A DNA stretch of 64,000 nucleotides from Cryobacterium roopkundense (GTDB taxonomy: Bacteria > Actinomycetota > Actinomycetes > Actinomycetales > Microbacteriaceae). Location: contig NZ_JACHBQ010000001.1 of the NCBI RefSeq assembly GCF_014200405.1, positions 4,388,430 to 4,452,429 on the forward strand. The letters run 5' to 3'. Of this stretch, positions 1 through 12,700 are shown in pieces; position 1 is the first letter of the stretch; every line of letters begins with the position of its first letter. The notes beneath the pieces were generated by a model. It was given only the letters and a program-made list of their open reading frames with translations, searched no databases and had not been told where the DNA came from. The translations under genes were made by a program, and so were the position numbers.

Positions 1-2
1 CC

Positions 3-467
3 CCCGCCCTGGCCGGGGGTGCGATCCCACTCGCCATCCACCCCGCGATGGCCTTCACGGGAACAAGTCTCGACCTCACGCGACTCACAGACAGCTACTT
101 CGCGGTCACCGCGCCGGCCCCGGTTCTGCCGATCGGACAGGCCCTCGTCGTGGAGATGGGTGGGGAGCCGATCATCGTGGCCGAAGGGGACCGGGCGAGC
201 TACGCGGAGGCCGTCGAGACGGCGACCGCGTTCTCCACATCGATCGTGGAGCAAGCCACCCGTCTGCTCTCCGATATTGGCGTCGAGAGTCCAGGTGCTG
301 TCATCGGCCCGCTCGTGCGGTCGGCCATGGAGAATGCGCTCGGCCGTCTGAGCCCTGAACCGTTTGATCTGACCGCACTCGACGGTCTGCAGGAGCGTAC
401 TCTTCGTGACAGGCTTGACGACGGCCCGCGCGAACGATTCAACGAACAAGACCCGGAGGACGAGTGA
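3..467 (+). CDS. Rossmann-like/DUF2520 domain protein, C-terminal part
   Basis: The reading frame is open from the window edge to a TGA at 465-467, so the N-terminal Rossmann NAD(P)-binding part lies outside. The visible part begins with an AIHPAMAF stretch, typical of the junction into the helical DUF2520 domain, and ends in an acidic tail. Family members resemble ketopantoate-reductase-like dehydrogenases and often sit just upstream of panC in actinobacteria, which matches here: the stop overlaps the panC start as GTGA. A role in pantothenate supply is an inference from context. The exact reaction is not known. Confidence 0.8.
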   Translation, partial: PALAGGAIPLAIHPAMAFTGTSLDLTRLTDSYFAVTAPAPVLPIGQALVVEMGGEPIIVAEGDRASYAEAVETATAFSTSIVEQATRLLSDIGVESPGAVIGPLVRSAMENALGRLSPEPFDLTALDGLQERTLRDRLDDGPRERFNEQDPEDE

Positions 468-1345
468 CTGTGCTCACCATGCCAGAAGTCATTGGCACCA
501 TTGACGACCTGCGCAACCGACTGGGTGAGACCCGCGACAGGGCTGCCATGGTGGGCGGTGACACCCGCGTCGTGCTCATACCCACCATGGGCGCACTGCA
601 TGATGGGCACATGGCTCTGATTCGCCGGGCCAAGCAGCTCGGTGACATCGTCTTCGTCTCCATCTTCGTGAACCCACTGCAGTTCGGTGTCGGCGAAGAC
701 CTCGACCGCTACCCGCGCACCCTCGACGCCGACCTTCACGCGCTCGCCGCCGAGGGAGTGCCGTTCGTGTTCGCGCCGAGCGCCCGCGAAATGTACCCGG
801 CCGGCACCAACGACACCCGCGTCGTCGCGGGGCCGGTCGGCTCGCTGTACGAAGGAGCTGCCCGTCCCGGACACTTCGACGGCATGCTCACTGTCGTCGC
901 GAAACTCCTCAACATCGTCATGCCGGATGCCGCTGTATTCGGTCAGAAAGACGCGCAGCAGGTCTTCCTCGTGCAGAGCATGGTGGCCGACCTCAACGTG
1001 CGCGTCGCCATCGAGGTGGTGCCCACGGTGCGCGAAACAAGCGGGCTGGCCCTCTCGAGCCGCAATCGAAACCTTGATCCGGCCGAGCTCGAGGCCGCCG
1101 CGGCGCTGTACGCCGGGCTGACAAAGGCCCAGCTGGCCGCCGCAGACGGGCCCCAAGCCGCCCTCGCCGCGGCGCATGCGATCATCGACGCCCAGCCGTT
1201 GGTTAAACTGGACTATCTCGTTGTCGTTCATCCTCAGACCTACCGTTCGGTGGAACCCGACTACCGCGGGCCGGCCAGAATGTTGGTCGCCGCGATAGTG
1301 GGCTCCACCCGCCTCATCGACAACTTTTCACTCGACCTGGCCTGA
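464..1345 (+). CDS. panC: pantoate--beta-alanine ligase
   Basis: Cytoplasmic enzyme that condenses pantoate and beta-alanine with ATP to give pantothenate, the precursor of CoA. At 293 residues it has the normal length. The HIGH-type nucleotide-binding motif is seen as PTMGALHDGH at residues 40-49, followed by SIFVNPLQFG and EDLDRYPR, and FGQKDAQQ near residue 160. The start is uncertain: GTG at 464 overlaps the upstream stop, but GTG 470 or ATG 479 lie at a better distance from the GGAGGA at 455-460. It is translationally coupled to the DUF2520 gene. Confidence 0.95.
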   Translation: MTVLTMPEVIGTIDDLRNRLGETRDRAAMVGGDTRVVLIPTMGALHDGHMALIRRAKQLGDIVFVSIFVNPLQFGVGEDLDRYPRTLDADLHALAAEGVPFVFAPSAREMYPAGTNDTRVVAGPVGSLYEGAARPGHFDGMLTVVAKLLNIVMPDAAVFGQKDAQQVFLVQSMVADLNVRVAIEVVPTVRETSGLALSSRNRNLDPAELEAAAALYAGLTKAQLAAADGPQAALAAAHAIIDAQPLVKLDYLVVVHPQTYRSVEPDYRGPARMLVAAIVGSTRLIDNFSLDLA

Positions 1346-1454
1346 CGGCCGGCAGCACCCCGCGCATCCAGCACCGCGCACCCCGTACGTGACCGACCGA
1401 CACACACCGAGCCCACCGCGAACCATCCGGCGGGCCCTGGCAATGGAGACCCGC

Positions 1455-2963
<1,509 letters not shown>

Positions 2964-2970
2964 GTGTGCG

Positions 2971-3126
2971 ATGAGCTATCTGCCCAAAGGCGAACTTGAG
3001 CCGGAGAAGCCCGACAAGAACGGCCGTAAGCCGCCGTCGCAGAGCAGAATCGCGCTCTGGATCGTCGTCAGCGGGGTGGGCCTTTACCTCGTGGGCAGTG
3101 GCCTGTACGGCATTCTCACGAAGTAG
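2971..3126 (+). CDS. small membrane protein, 51 aa
   Basis: A short frame starting ATG at 2971, seven bases after the lysS stop, and ending TAG at 3124-3126. The first 25 residues are charged and Pro/Lys-rich (MSYLPKGELEPEKPDKNG). One hydrophobic helix follows (IALWIVVSGVGLYLVGSGLYGIL), with the run here split by small residues, and a short LTK tail. It is predicted to be a single-pass membrane protein with the N-terminus in the cytoplasm. Tight packing behind lysS and codon use like its neighbours support it. Function unknown. Confidence 0.7.
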   Translation: MSYLPKGELEPEKPDKNGRKPPSQSRIALWIVVSGVGLYLVGSGLYGILTK

Positions 3127-3143
3127 CGCTGTAGTCTAAGAAG

Positions 3144-3323
3144 GTGATTGAGAACTTCTGGGGTAACGCGCTCTTCTCGGTTGTGCCCACCATTTTTCTG
3201 GGACTGCTGTTCTGGGGTTTGCTGCGCTCAATTCTGCGGGCTGACCGCACCGAGCGGAAGGTCTACGCCCGCATGGAAGCCGAAGAACGCGAGCGTCTCG
3301 GTCTAGACAAGCCCGCCACCTAA
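3144..3323 (+). CDS. small membrane protein, 59 aa
   Basis: Starts GTG at 3144 (AGAAGG just upstream) and stops TAA at 3321-3323, six bases before cls. The protein opens with VIENFWGNALFS, has one hydrophobic segment around PTIFLGLLFWGLL, and then a charged helical tail (RADRTERKVYARMEAEERER) likely to be cytoplasmic. Its position inside the lysS-cls run, with almost no spacing, suggests co-transcription with cls. No enzymatic motif is visible and the function is unknown. Confidence 0.7.
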   Translation: MIENFWGNALFSVVPTIFLGLLFWGLLRSILRADRTERKVYARMEAEERERLGLDKPAT

Positions 3324-3329
3324 TTCCAC

Positions 3330-4793
3330 ATGTTCGGTTTCGATGGCCTGACCATCACCGTACTGCTGGCTTTCATCATCGACTTCGCGGTGAGAATCGT
3401 GGCGATCATTGTCGTGCCGCGCAACCGACGGCCCATGTCGGGCATGGCGTGGTTGCTCACGATCTTCTTCATCCCGTACGTGGGCGTGCTGCTCTTTCTG
3501 CTCATCGGCTATCGAACGCTTCCGAAGAAGCGGCTGGCCAAGCAGGAGGAGATCAACAGGTTCATCCGCGAGAGCACCGAGGGTATGGAACGCGTGGACC
3601 GCGACCAGCCATGGCCTAGCTGGCTTGAATCCGTCGTGGAGCTCAACCGCAACCTCGGCGCCATGCCGCTCGTCGGTGACAACCGCGCGAGCCTCCTTGG
3701 CGAGTACCAGGAGTCGATCGACACGATGATCGCGGACATCGATGCGGCACGCAAGTATGTGCACGTTGAGTTCTACATCCTGTCACTCGACACCACCACA
3801 GCGCCGTTTTTCGACGCCCTGGAGAACGCCGTCACCCGCGGCGTCACCGTGCGCGTGCTGATGGACCACATCCAGTCCATGCGCAAGCCCGGCTTCCGGC
3901 AGACCAAGCAGCGTTTGACGGATGCCGGGGTGAGCTGGGAGCTGATGTTGCCGGTGCAGCCGCTGCGCGGAAAATGGCAGCGGCCCGATCTGCGCAATCA
4001 TCGCAAGCTGCTGATCGTCGACGGTCTCGTTGGTTTCATGGGCTCACAGAACATCATCGACCGTTCTTACAACATGCGCCGCAACATCCGCCGTGGCCTG
4101 CAGTGGAAAGACCTGATGACCAGGGTCGAGGGGCCGATCGTGCTCGGGCTCAACGCGATCTTCATCACCGACTGGTACAGCGAGACCGACGAGCTGCTCA
4201 CCCGCGATGTGGAGCCGACGGTGCCGAACCTCGGTCTGGAGGGCCTCGACTGCCAGGTGGTGCCGAGCGGCCCGGGGTTCAAGGGTGAGAACAACCTGCG
4301 CCTGTTCCTCGCGATGCTGTACTACGCGCAGGATCGAATCATCATCACGAGCCCGTACTTCGTGCCCGATGAGGCCATGGCCTACGCGATCACCACGGCG
4401 ACACAGCGCGGAATCCACGTGGAGCTGTTCGTCTCCGAGATCGGCGACCAGGCCCTCGTCTACCATGCGCAGCGCTCCTACTATGAGGAGTTGCTCACGG
4501 CCGGTGTGCACATCTACATGTACCAGGCGCCGTACATCCTGCACGCCAAGCACTTCACGATCGACGAAGACGTGGCGGTGATCGGCTCAAGCAACATGGA
4601 CATGCGCTCCTTCAGCCTCAACATGGAAGTGTCACTCATGGTGCGTGGCAAGTCTTTCGTTCAGGACCTGCGCAAGATGGAAGACGGCTACCGGGCCAAC
4701 AGCACAGAACTCACGCTCGAGACCTGGCTCAAGCAGCCGCTGCGCTCGACAGTGCTCGACAACCTCGCGCGACTGACCTCCGCCGTTCAGTAG
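3330..4793 (+). CDS. cls: cardiolipin synthase (phospholipase D type)
   Basis: Membrane enzyme making cardiolipin from phosphatidylglycerol. The 487 residues begin with two transmembrane helices (about 3-25 and 35-60) and then carry two HKD phosphodiesterase motifs: HRKLLIVDG at about residue 224 and HAKHFTIDE at about residue 405, each followed by the expected GSQN/GSSN stretch. The length is normal for bacterial Cls. A short TSPYFVPDE segment near residue 340 recurs almost unchanged at 21197-21226, where it marks a decayed second copy. Confidence 0.95.
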   Translation: MFGFDGLTITVLLAFIIDFAVRIVAIIVVPRNRRPMSGMAWLLTIFFIPYVGVLLFLLIGYRTLPKKRLAKQEEINRFIRESTEGMERVDRDQPWPSWLESVVELNRNLGAMPLVGDNRASLLGEYQESIDTMIADIDAARKYVHVEFYILSLDTTTAPFFDALENAVTRGVTVRVLMDHIQSMRKPGFRQTKQRLTDAGVSWELMLPVQPLRGKWQRPDLRNHRKLLIVDGLVGFMGSQNIIDRSYNMRRNIRRGLQWKDLMTRVEGPIVLGLNAIFITDWYSETDELLTRDVEPTVPNLGLEGLDCQVVPSGPGFKGENNLRLFLAMLYYAQDRIIITSPYFVPDEAMAYAITTATQRGIHVELFVSEIGDQALVYHAQRSYYEELLTAGVHIYMYQAPYILHAKHFTIDEDVAVIGSSNMDMRSFSLNMEVSLMVRGKSFVQDLRKMEDGYRANSTELTLETWLKQPLRSTVLDNLARLTSAVQ

Positions 4794-4800
4794 CCCGCCG

Positions 4801-6237
4801 TCAGTCAGTGTCGCGCGCGCTGGCCGCGGCCTCGACGGGCACGAATTCTGCTTCTGCCTCCTCCGGTGTCTGCACCTCGTGCGCCTCGGGACGCATCAGC
4901 AGTTCCAGCAGCACGATGACCACGATGCTGATGAGCACGGTCCAGCCGATCACGCCCGGCGTCAGCGGGCGGACGAACACGATCACGGCTGCGGCCACCA
5001 CGACGACGGCCACCCGGACGACGCGCCGGACGCTGTACAGCCAGACTCCGAACCGGCCGGTCGTCACACCACCGCGTTCAGCGGACGCGCGGGCCAGGGC
5101 GGCGCCGTGCACCGTGGCGCGACGCAGGTTGCGGCCACCGGTGAAGGGACCCGCGAGGTAGGCCACCACGGCCACGCCGAACCCCACGAGACCCACCGAC
5201 AGGGCGGTACTGAAGAGGTAGGGCGTGACGGCGTCGTAGAACGCCTGCGCGGCGCCGATCGGGAGGTAGGCGGGGGACACCGTGTTCACAAAGATGATGC
5301 GGCCGATGGACAACCCAGCGGCAAGAACAGCCATCATCAGGGCGAGGAAACTCCCCGCTAAGATCAGCGTGCGCGCCCGGCGCTTCGCGGTGAGCACTCC
5401 GGCCGCGAGAAACGCGAGAGCCACAATCGGCAGCCACACGCCGAGAGTGTTGAGCACTTCGTATCCGGTGCGTGCCTGCACGAGCGAGTCGGATTGAGCG
5501 ACCTGGATGGTGCGGTCGATGCTCGGAATGTTCTGCGCGATCGTGAGGCCTTGGGCCACAAGTTCGGTCTTCACGGCGTCGATGATCGGGCCGATCTGAA
5601 TGCCCAGCTCACCGTTGGGTCCGATGACCACGGTCCCCGACGTGTCTCCTTGCAAGGCCGCAATGAGCTGGGTGTGGCTCACCCGCAGGGTCTGTGCCCA
5701 CACGTCGGCAAAGGCCTGCGAGGTGATCACCGACTCGGTGGTGCTGCGGATCAGCGATTCCACCCCCTGGGCGGCGGGGGCTTCGAAGAGTTGCAGGGCC
5801 GCCGCCGCGTTGGGTGGCAGGTTGAGGGTGGCGAGTCCGTCGAAGAGATCGCCGACGAGCGCGTTGATGTCGATTCGCTGGTCGATCTGCGTGACGATGT
5901 CGTCCACCAGCACCGCCTGCACCGCCGGGTCGGAGGCGAGGGGCGCGAATGTCGAGACGAAGCGTTCGGTATCGGTCACCTCTGTCTTCGTCCAGGCCGT
6001 GATGACGGCCGTCGGGGCCAGGAGCACGCCCACCGCTACGAGAAGAGCCGCCACGAATGCCCGACCGCGGTGGTGCTCCCGCTGGGTGGTGGTGACCGGC
6101 GCTGTGGGTTCGATCACGGCGGTGGCGGCGACCTGCTCGCGCAGCCGCGCGTTCTCGGCCGACAGGCGCGCGATCTCCCGCGCGGCATTTGCGGCTGTCG
6201 CGTCGCCCGGCTCCGCACCGCCCGCTGACTGGTCCAT
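4801..6237 (-). CDS. multi-pass membrane protein of unknown function
   Basis: A 478-residue protein convergent with cls. The start at 6237 (MDQSAGG) is preferred over the longer open frame because a GGAG lies 5 bases upstream. Order of parts: a short cytoplasmic N-terminus with a coiled-coil-like segment (REIARLSAENARLREQV), a transmembrane helix near residues 70-92, an extracytoplasmic domain of about 170 residues, then about five further transmembrane helices and an acidic cytoplasmic tail. No catalytic motif is recognisable. It resembles conserved actinobacterial integral membrane proteins of unknown role. Confidence 0.8.
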   Translation of the reverse strand: MDQSAGGAEPGDATAANAAREIARLSAENARLREQVAATAVIEPTAPVTTTQREHHRGRAFVAALLVAVGVLLAPTAVITAWTKTEVTDTERFVSTFAPLASDPAVQAVLVDDIVTQIDQRIDINALVGDLFDGLATLNLPPNAAAALQLFEAPAAQGVESLIRSTTESVITSQAFADVWAQTLRVSHTQLIAALQGDTSGTVVIGPNGELGIQIGPIIDAVKTELVAQGLTIAQNIPSIDRTIQVAQSDSLVQARTGYEVLNTLGVWLPIVALAFLAAGVLTAKRRARTLILAGSFLALMMAVLAAGLSIGRIIFVNTVSPAYLPIGAAQAFYDAVTPYLFSTALSVGLVGFGVAVVAYLAGPFTGGRNLRRATVHGAALARASAERGGVTTGRFGVWLYSVRRVVRVAVVVVAAAVIVFVRPLTPGVIGWTVLISIVVIVLLELLMRPEAHEVQTPEEAEAEFVPVEAAASARDTD

Positions 6238-6423
6238 GGACTCCGCCTTCCATTCACGCTGGATGCCCCGCTGATTGCTGACACTATGGCCCCAATCGGG
6301 GGTCTTCGCCAGACCCGTGGACGAGGCTGCGGCATCCGCTGTGCAGACTTCCGTCACGCCTACGGCGAACAAAGCCGTACAACCCAGCCGGGCTGGTTAC
6401 TCTCGATGTAACGGCACCAACTG

Positions 6424-6438
6424 CCCTGGCGCCAAGGG
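6424..6438. promoter_or_regulatory. near-palindrome before clpC
   Basis: CCCTGGCGCCAAGGG contains the perfect 8-base palindrome TGGCGCCA flanked by CCC/GGG. It ends ten bases before the clpC ATG at 6448 and overlaps the ribosome-binding purine stretch. Actinobacterial clp genes are controlled by ClgR at GC-rich palindromes, but this sequence is not a clear match to that operator, so the role is only suggested. Confidence 0.3.
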
Positions 6439-6447
6439 AGCGATCAT

Positions 6448-8973
<2,526 letters not shown>

Positions 8974-9021
8974 CACCAGCACTACCACCAGCACTACCAC
9001 CAGCACTACCACCAGCACTAC
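8974..9021. repeat. 12-bp tandem repeat, four copies
   Basis: Four perfect head-to-tail copies of CACCAGCACTAC begin immediately after the clpC stop codon and run up to the terminator. A partial CACCAC follows. The unit is a multiple of three, and the array lies outside the coding frame. It is a typical slippage-prone microsatellite, useful for strain typing. Confidence 0.9.
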
Positions 9022-9026
9022 CACCA

Positions 9027-9059
9027 CGAAGGCCCGGCAGTTTCTCTGCCGGGCCTTCG
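9027..9059 (+). terminator. clpC terminator hairpin
   Basis: A perfect 14-bp stem (CGAAGGCCCGGCAG pairing with CTGCCGGGCCTTCG) around a 5-base TTTCT loop lies 53 bases after the clpC stop. There is no clear T-run, as is usual for high-GC actinobacterial terminators. Confidence 0.85.
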
Positions 9060-9132
9060 TCGCGCATCCGCTTGCCCGCTCCCTAGACTGGAGTTTTCCT
9101 CCTGAATGAGGAACGAGCGAGAGGCCGACCCT

Positions 9133-9657
9133 GTGAGCACATCCGAATACACGGTGCGTCGTGCGCGCACAAGCGACGTTCCCGGCATCCAGGCGCTCGT
9201 GGAGCCCCTCGTGCAGCAGCGCATCCTGCTCGGCAAGGACCTCGTCGTGTTTTATGAGGCGGTACAGGAATTTCGTGTTGCCGAAGACGCCGCCGGCAAC
9301 CTGATCGGCTGCGGCGCCGTGCACGTGATCTGGGAGGACCTCGGCGAGGTGCGTACCCTGGCCGTGGATGCCGCGTGGCTCGGCCACGGGGTGGGCCATG
9401 CCCTGCTCGAGCGCCTCGAAGTGGACGCGCGCGAACTCGGCCTGAGCCGCCTGTTCTGCCTCACCTTCGAGGTGCCGTTCTTCAGCCGCAACGGCTTCGT
9501 CGATATGGGGACTGAAACTGTCGACCCGGCGGTGTATGCCGAGCTCGTGCGCTCCCACGACGAGGGTGTGGCCGAGTTTCTCGACCTCGCACGCGTGAAA
9601 CCGAACACTCTGGGCAATACCCGAATGGTCAAGGCTGTGACTGCCCTGTCGGGATGA
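9133..9657 (+). CDS. argA: amino-acid N-acetyltransferase (short NAGS type)
   Basis: GNAT-fold protein of 174 residues resembling the stand-alone N-acetylglutamate synthases of actinobacteria, which make the first intermediate of arginine synthesis. Seen are RRARTSDVPGI at the N-terminus, the acetyl-CoA-binding segment VRTLAVDAAWLGHGVGHALLERL (positions about 75-97, given in part), and FEVPFFSRNGF, which is characteristic of NAGS-type GNATs. The frame is open from ATG 9106, but GTG 9133 (MSTSEYTV) fits the family start better. The gene stands alone, without other arg genes nearby. Confidence 0.8.
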   Translation: MSTSEYTVRRARTSDVPGIQALVEPLVQQRILLGKDLVVFYEAVQEFRVAEDAAGNLIGCGAVHVIWEDLGEVRTLAVDAAWLGHGVGHALLERLEVDARELGLSRLFCLTFEVPFFSRNGFVDMGTETVDPAVYAELVRSHDEGVAEFLDLARVKPNTLGNTRMVKAVTALSG

Positions 9658-9785
9658 ACGCCAGGAAAACTCTTTTCCGGAGCAGGTGCTCATGTGAGCA
9701 AAGTTTGTCGAGTTAACCTAATCGACACGTGGCCTAGCTAGTCTGCGAAGACCAGCCGGAGCTTTGCAAATTCATAGGGGAACCA

Positions 9786-12700
9786 ATGAAACATCCGTCC
9801 AGGAGCGTTTCGACGCTCATTTCCGCGGCAGTTCTGGGAGTGAGCCTTGTGGCTGCTCCGTTGGTTGCCCTGCCCGCCGCCGCCAGCACAGACGGCACCG
9901 GCGTGATCATCAACGAGGCCTACCTGAACGGTGGCAGCGCCGGGGCCACCTACCTCCACAAGTTCGTGGAACTCTACAACCCCACTGCCGCCGACGTGTC
10001 ACTCGATGGCACGTCCATCCAATACCGCTCGGCAACCGGTGTGGTCAATCCCACCGGCACGATCCCGTTATCTGGCACGATCGAAGCCGGTGGCTACTAC
10101 CTGGTGCAGGGCAGCTCGAACGCCGCGAACGGTGCCGCGCTTCCCACTCCCGACGCCGCCCTCAGCGTCTCATTCGCCGGCGGGTCGGGAACGATCTTCT
10201 TCGCCGACCAGGCCACCGCGCTGACAACCCCGCCGGTCGGCTCGATCGTGGGCAACCCGGCGATCATTGATCTGCTCGGTTACGGCTCCTCCAACACGTA
10301 TGAGGGCACGGCGTCGACCGCCGCATCCGTCACCACCTCGGTCAACCGCTCATCCTTCGTGGACAGCGATGTCAACGCTGCCGACTTCACGACCGCGGCC
10401 CCGACCCCCACGAACTCAGCAGGGGAAACTGCAGCGCCGGTCGAGCCGACTCCGACCGATACCCCCACACCCACGGACACCCCGGCGCCGACGGACGTCA
10501 CTCCGATCAGCACGATCCAGGGCACGACGGACACGAGCCCCTTCGTCGGTTCCACCGTCAAGACCGAGGGAATCGTCACGGCGTCCTACCCGACCGGCGG
10601 ACTTGCCGGGTTCTACCTGCAGACCGCCGGCACCGGCGGCATGATCGACCTCGGCACGCACACTGCGTCTGACGGCATCTTCGTTTACACGGGCACCCTC
10701 GCCGCATCCGTTGCCGTGGGCGACTACCTGTCCGTGACCGGAAACGTCACCGAGTACTACGGTCTCACCGAACTCAACGTGACGTCCCTCGCCGGTATCA
10801 GCGCACTGGATGACGCCGGAATCGTCGACCCGACGCCGGCCACGGTGGCGCTGCCCGAAACGGCTGCCGCGCGCGAGTCGCTCGAAGGCATGCTGATTGC
10901 GCCCCAGGGCGACTTCACCGTGACGAACAACTACACGACCAACCAGTACGCCGAGATCGGCCTCGCGGCCGGAACGACGCCGCTGGTCAACCCCACCGTC
11001 ACCGCACGCCCCGGATCGGCCGAGTACACGACGGCCATCGCCGACAACGCCGCACGTGCCGTGACCCTCGATGACGGCGCGAGCACGAATTTCCTGTCGT
11101 CCGCGAATCAGGGCACCCCGGTTCCGTACCTCAGTCTGGCTGACCCTGTGCGCATCGGCGCTGCGGTGACCTTCACGAAGCCCGTCATTCTCGACTACCG
11201 CAACTCGGCTTGGAAGTTCCAGCCCACCGAGGCGCTGACCGCGGCCAACGCGTCCACCGTGCAGCCGGCCACCTTCTCCAACACCCGCAACGCGGCTCCC
11301 GAGGACGTGGGGGGCGACATCCGTCTCGCGAGCTTCAACGTGCTCAACTACTTCTCCACCGTGGGGACCTCGCTCAGCGGGTGCACCTACTACACCGACC
11401 GTGCCGGCGACCCGACGACGGTCCGCGGCGGCTGCCTGGCCCGAGGCGCGGCTAATGACGTGAACTTCGAGCGCCAGCAGGCCAAGATCGTTGAGGCTAT
11501 CAACGCTCTCGACGCAGACGTGGTCTCGCTCGAAGAGATCGAGAACTCGGCGGCATTCGACAAGAACCGCGACGACGCCCTGTCCAACCTCGTGACGGCC
11601 CTCAACGCCGACGCCGGAAGCACAGTCTGGGGCTTCGCCGCCTCGCCGGCCACCCTCCCCGTATCGGAAGATGTCATCCGCACCGCCTTCATCTACAAGG
11701 TCGACACTGTTGAAACCGTGGGCGAATCGGTCATCCTGGCTGATTCGGTTGCCTTCAACGGGCGTGCACGCGAGCCCCTCGCGCAGGCGTTCCAGCTGGT
11801 CGGCGACGACAGCAGCTCCTTCCTCGCCATCGTGAACCACTTCAAGTCCAAGGGCTCCGGATCCGGCGCCGACGCGGACCAGGGCGACGGTCAGGGAGCT
11901 TCGAACGCCACGCGTGTCGAGCAGGCCACGGCGCTCGTGGCTTTCGCCGACGAGCGCACCACCACAACCGGGATCGAGAAGGTCTTCCTTCTCGGCGACT
12001 TCAACGCCTACGACCAGGAAGATCCGATCCGTGTCATTACCGACGCCGGCTACGTGAACCAGGGCGCCAAGACCGGCGAATACAGCTACGCCTTCGGCGG
12101 CACGGTCGGCTCGCTCGACCACGTGTTTGCGTCGCCCGAAGCGGATGCAACGGTGAACGACGTCGACATCTGGAACATCAACTCCGTCGAGTCGGTCGCC
12201 CTCGAGTACAGCCGCTACAACAACAATGTGACGGACTTCTACGCAGCCGATGCGTACCGTTCCTCCGACCACGACCCGGTCGTGCTCGGGCTCAACCTCG
12301 CAACTCCCACCTCGGTTGAGCTCAACCTGCTCAACATCAACGACTTTCACGGACGCATCGACTCCAACACTGTCAAGTTCGCCGGAACCATTGAGAAGCT
12401 GAAAGCCGAATACGGCGACGCCAACTCGCTCTTCCTCTCCGACGGCGACAACATCGGCGCGTCCCTGTTCGCCTCGGCGTCACAGAACGACCAGCCCACC
12501 ATCGACGTGCTCAACGCCCTCGGCCTCGCGGCCTCTGGCGTGGGTAACCACGAATTCGACCAGGGCTTCGCGGACCTGACCGGCCGAGTGGCCGACGCTG
12601 CCGACTTCGACTACCTCGGTGCCAACGTCTACAACGTGGGCACGGAGACTCCCGCCATGAAGGAATACGTCATCATCGACGTGGACGGCGTCAAGGTGGG

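Noticed and set aside
8974..9026. Possible CRISPR array
   Set aside because: The repeats are directly adjacent without spacers and only 12 bases long, and no cas genes are present. The same holds for the 19-bp array at 52904.
9664..9678. GGAAAA-CTC-TTTTCC hairpin after the acetyltransferase gene as terminator
   Set aside because: The stem is only six A/T-rich pairs without a T-run, too weak to claim.
10416..12350. A 644-codon open frame on the minus strand inside the nuclease gene
   Set aside because: It is antisense to a clear multi-domain protein and has no protein-like features.
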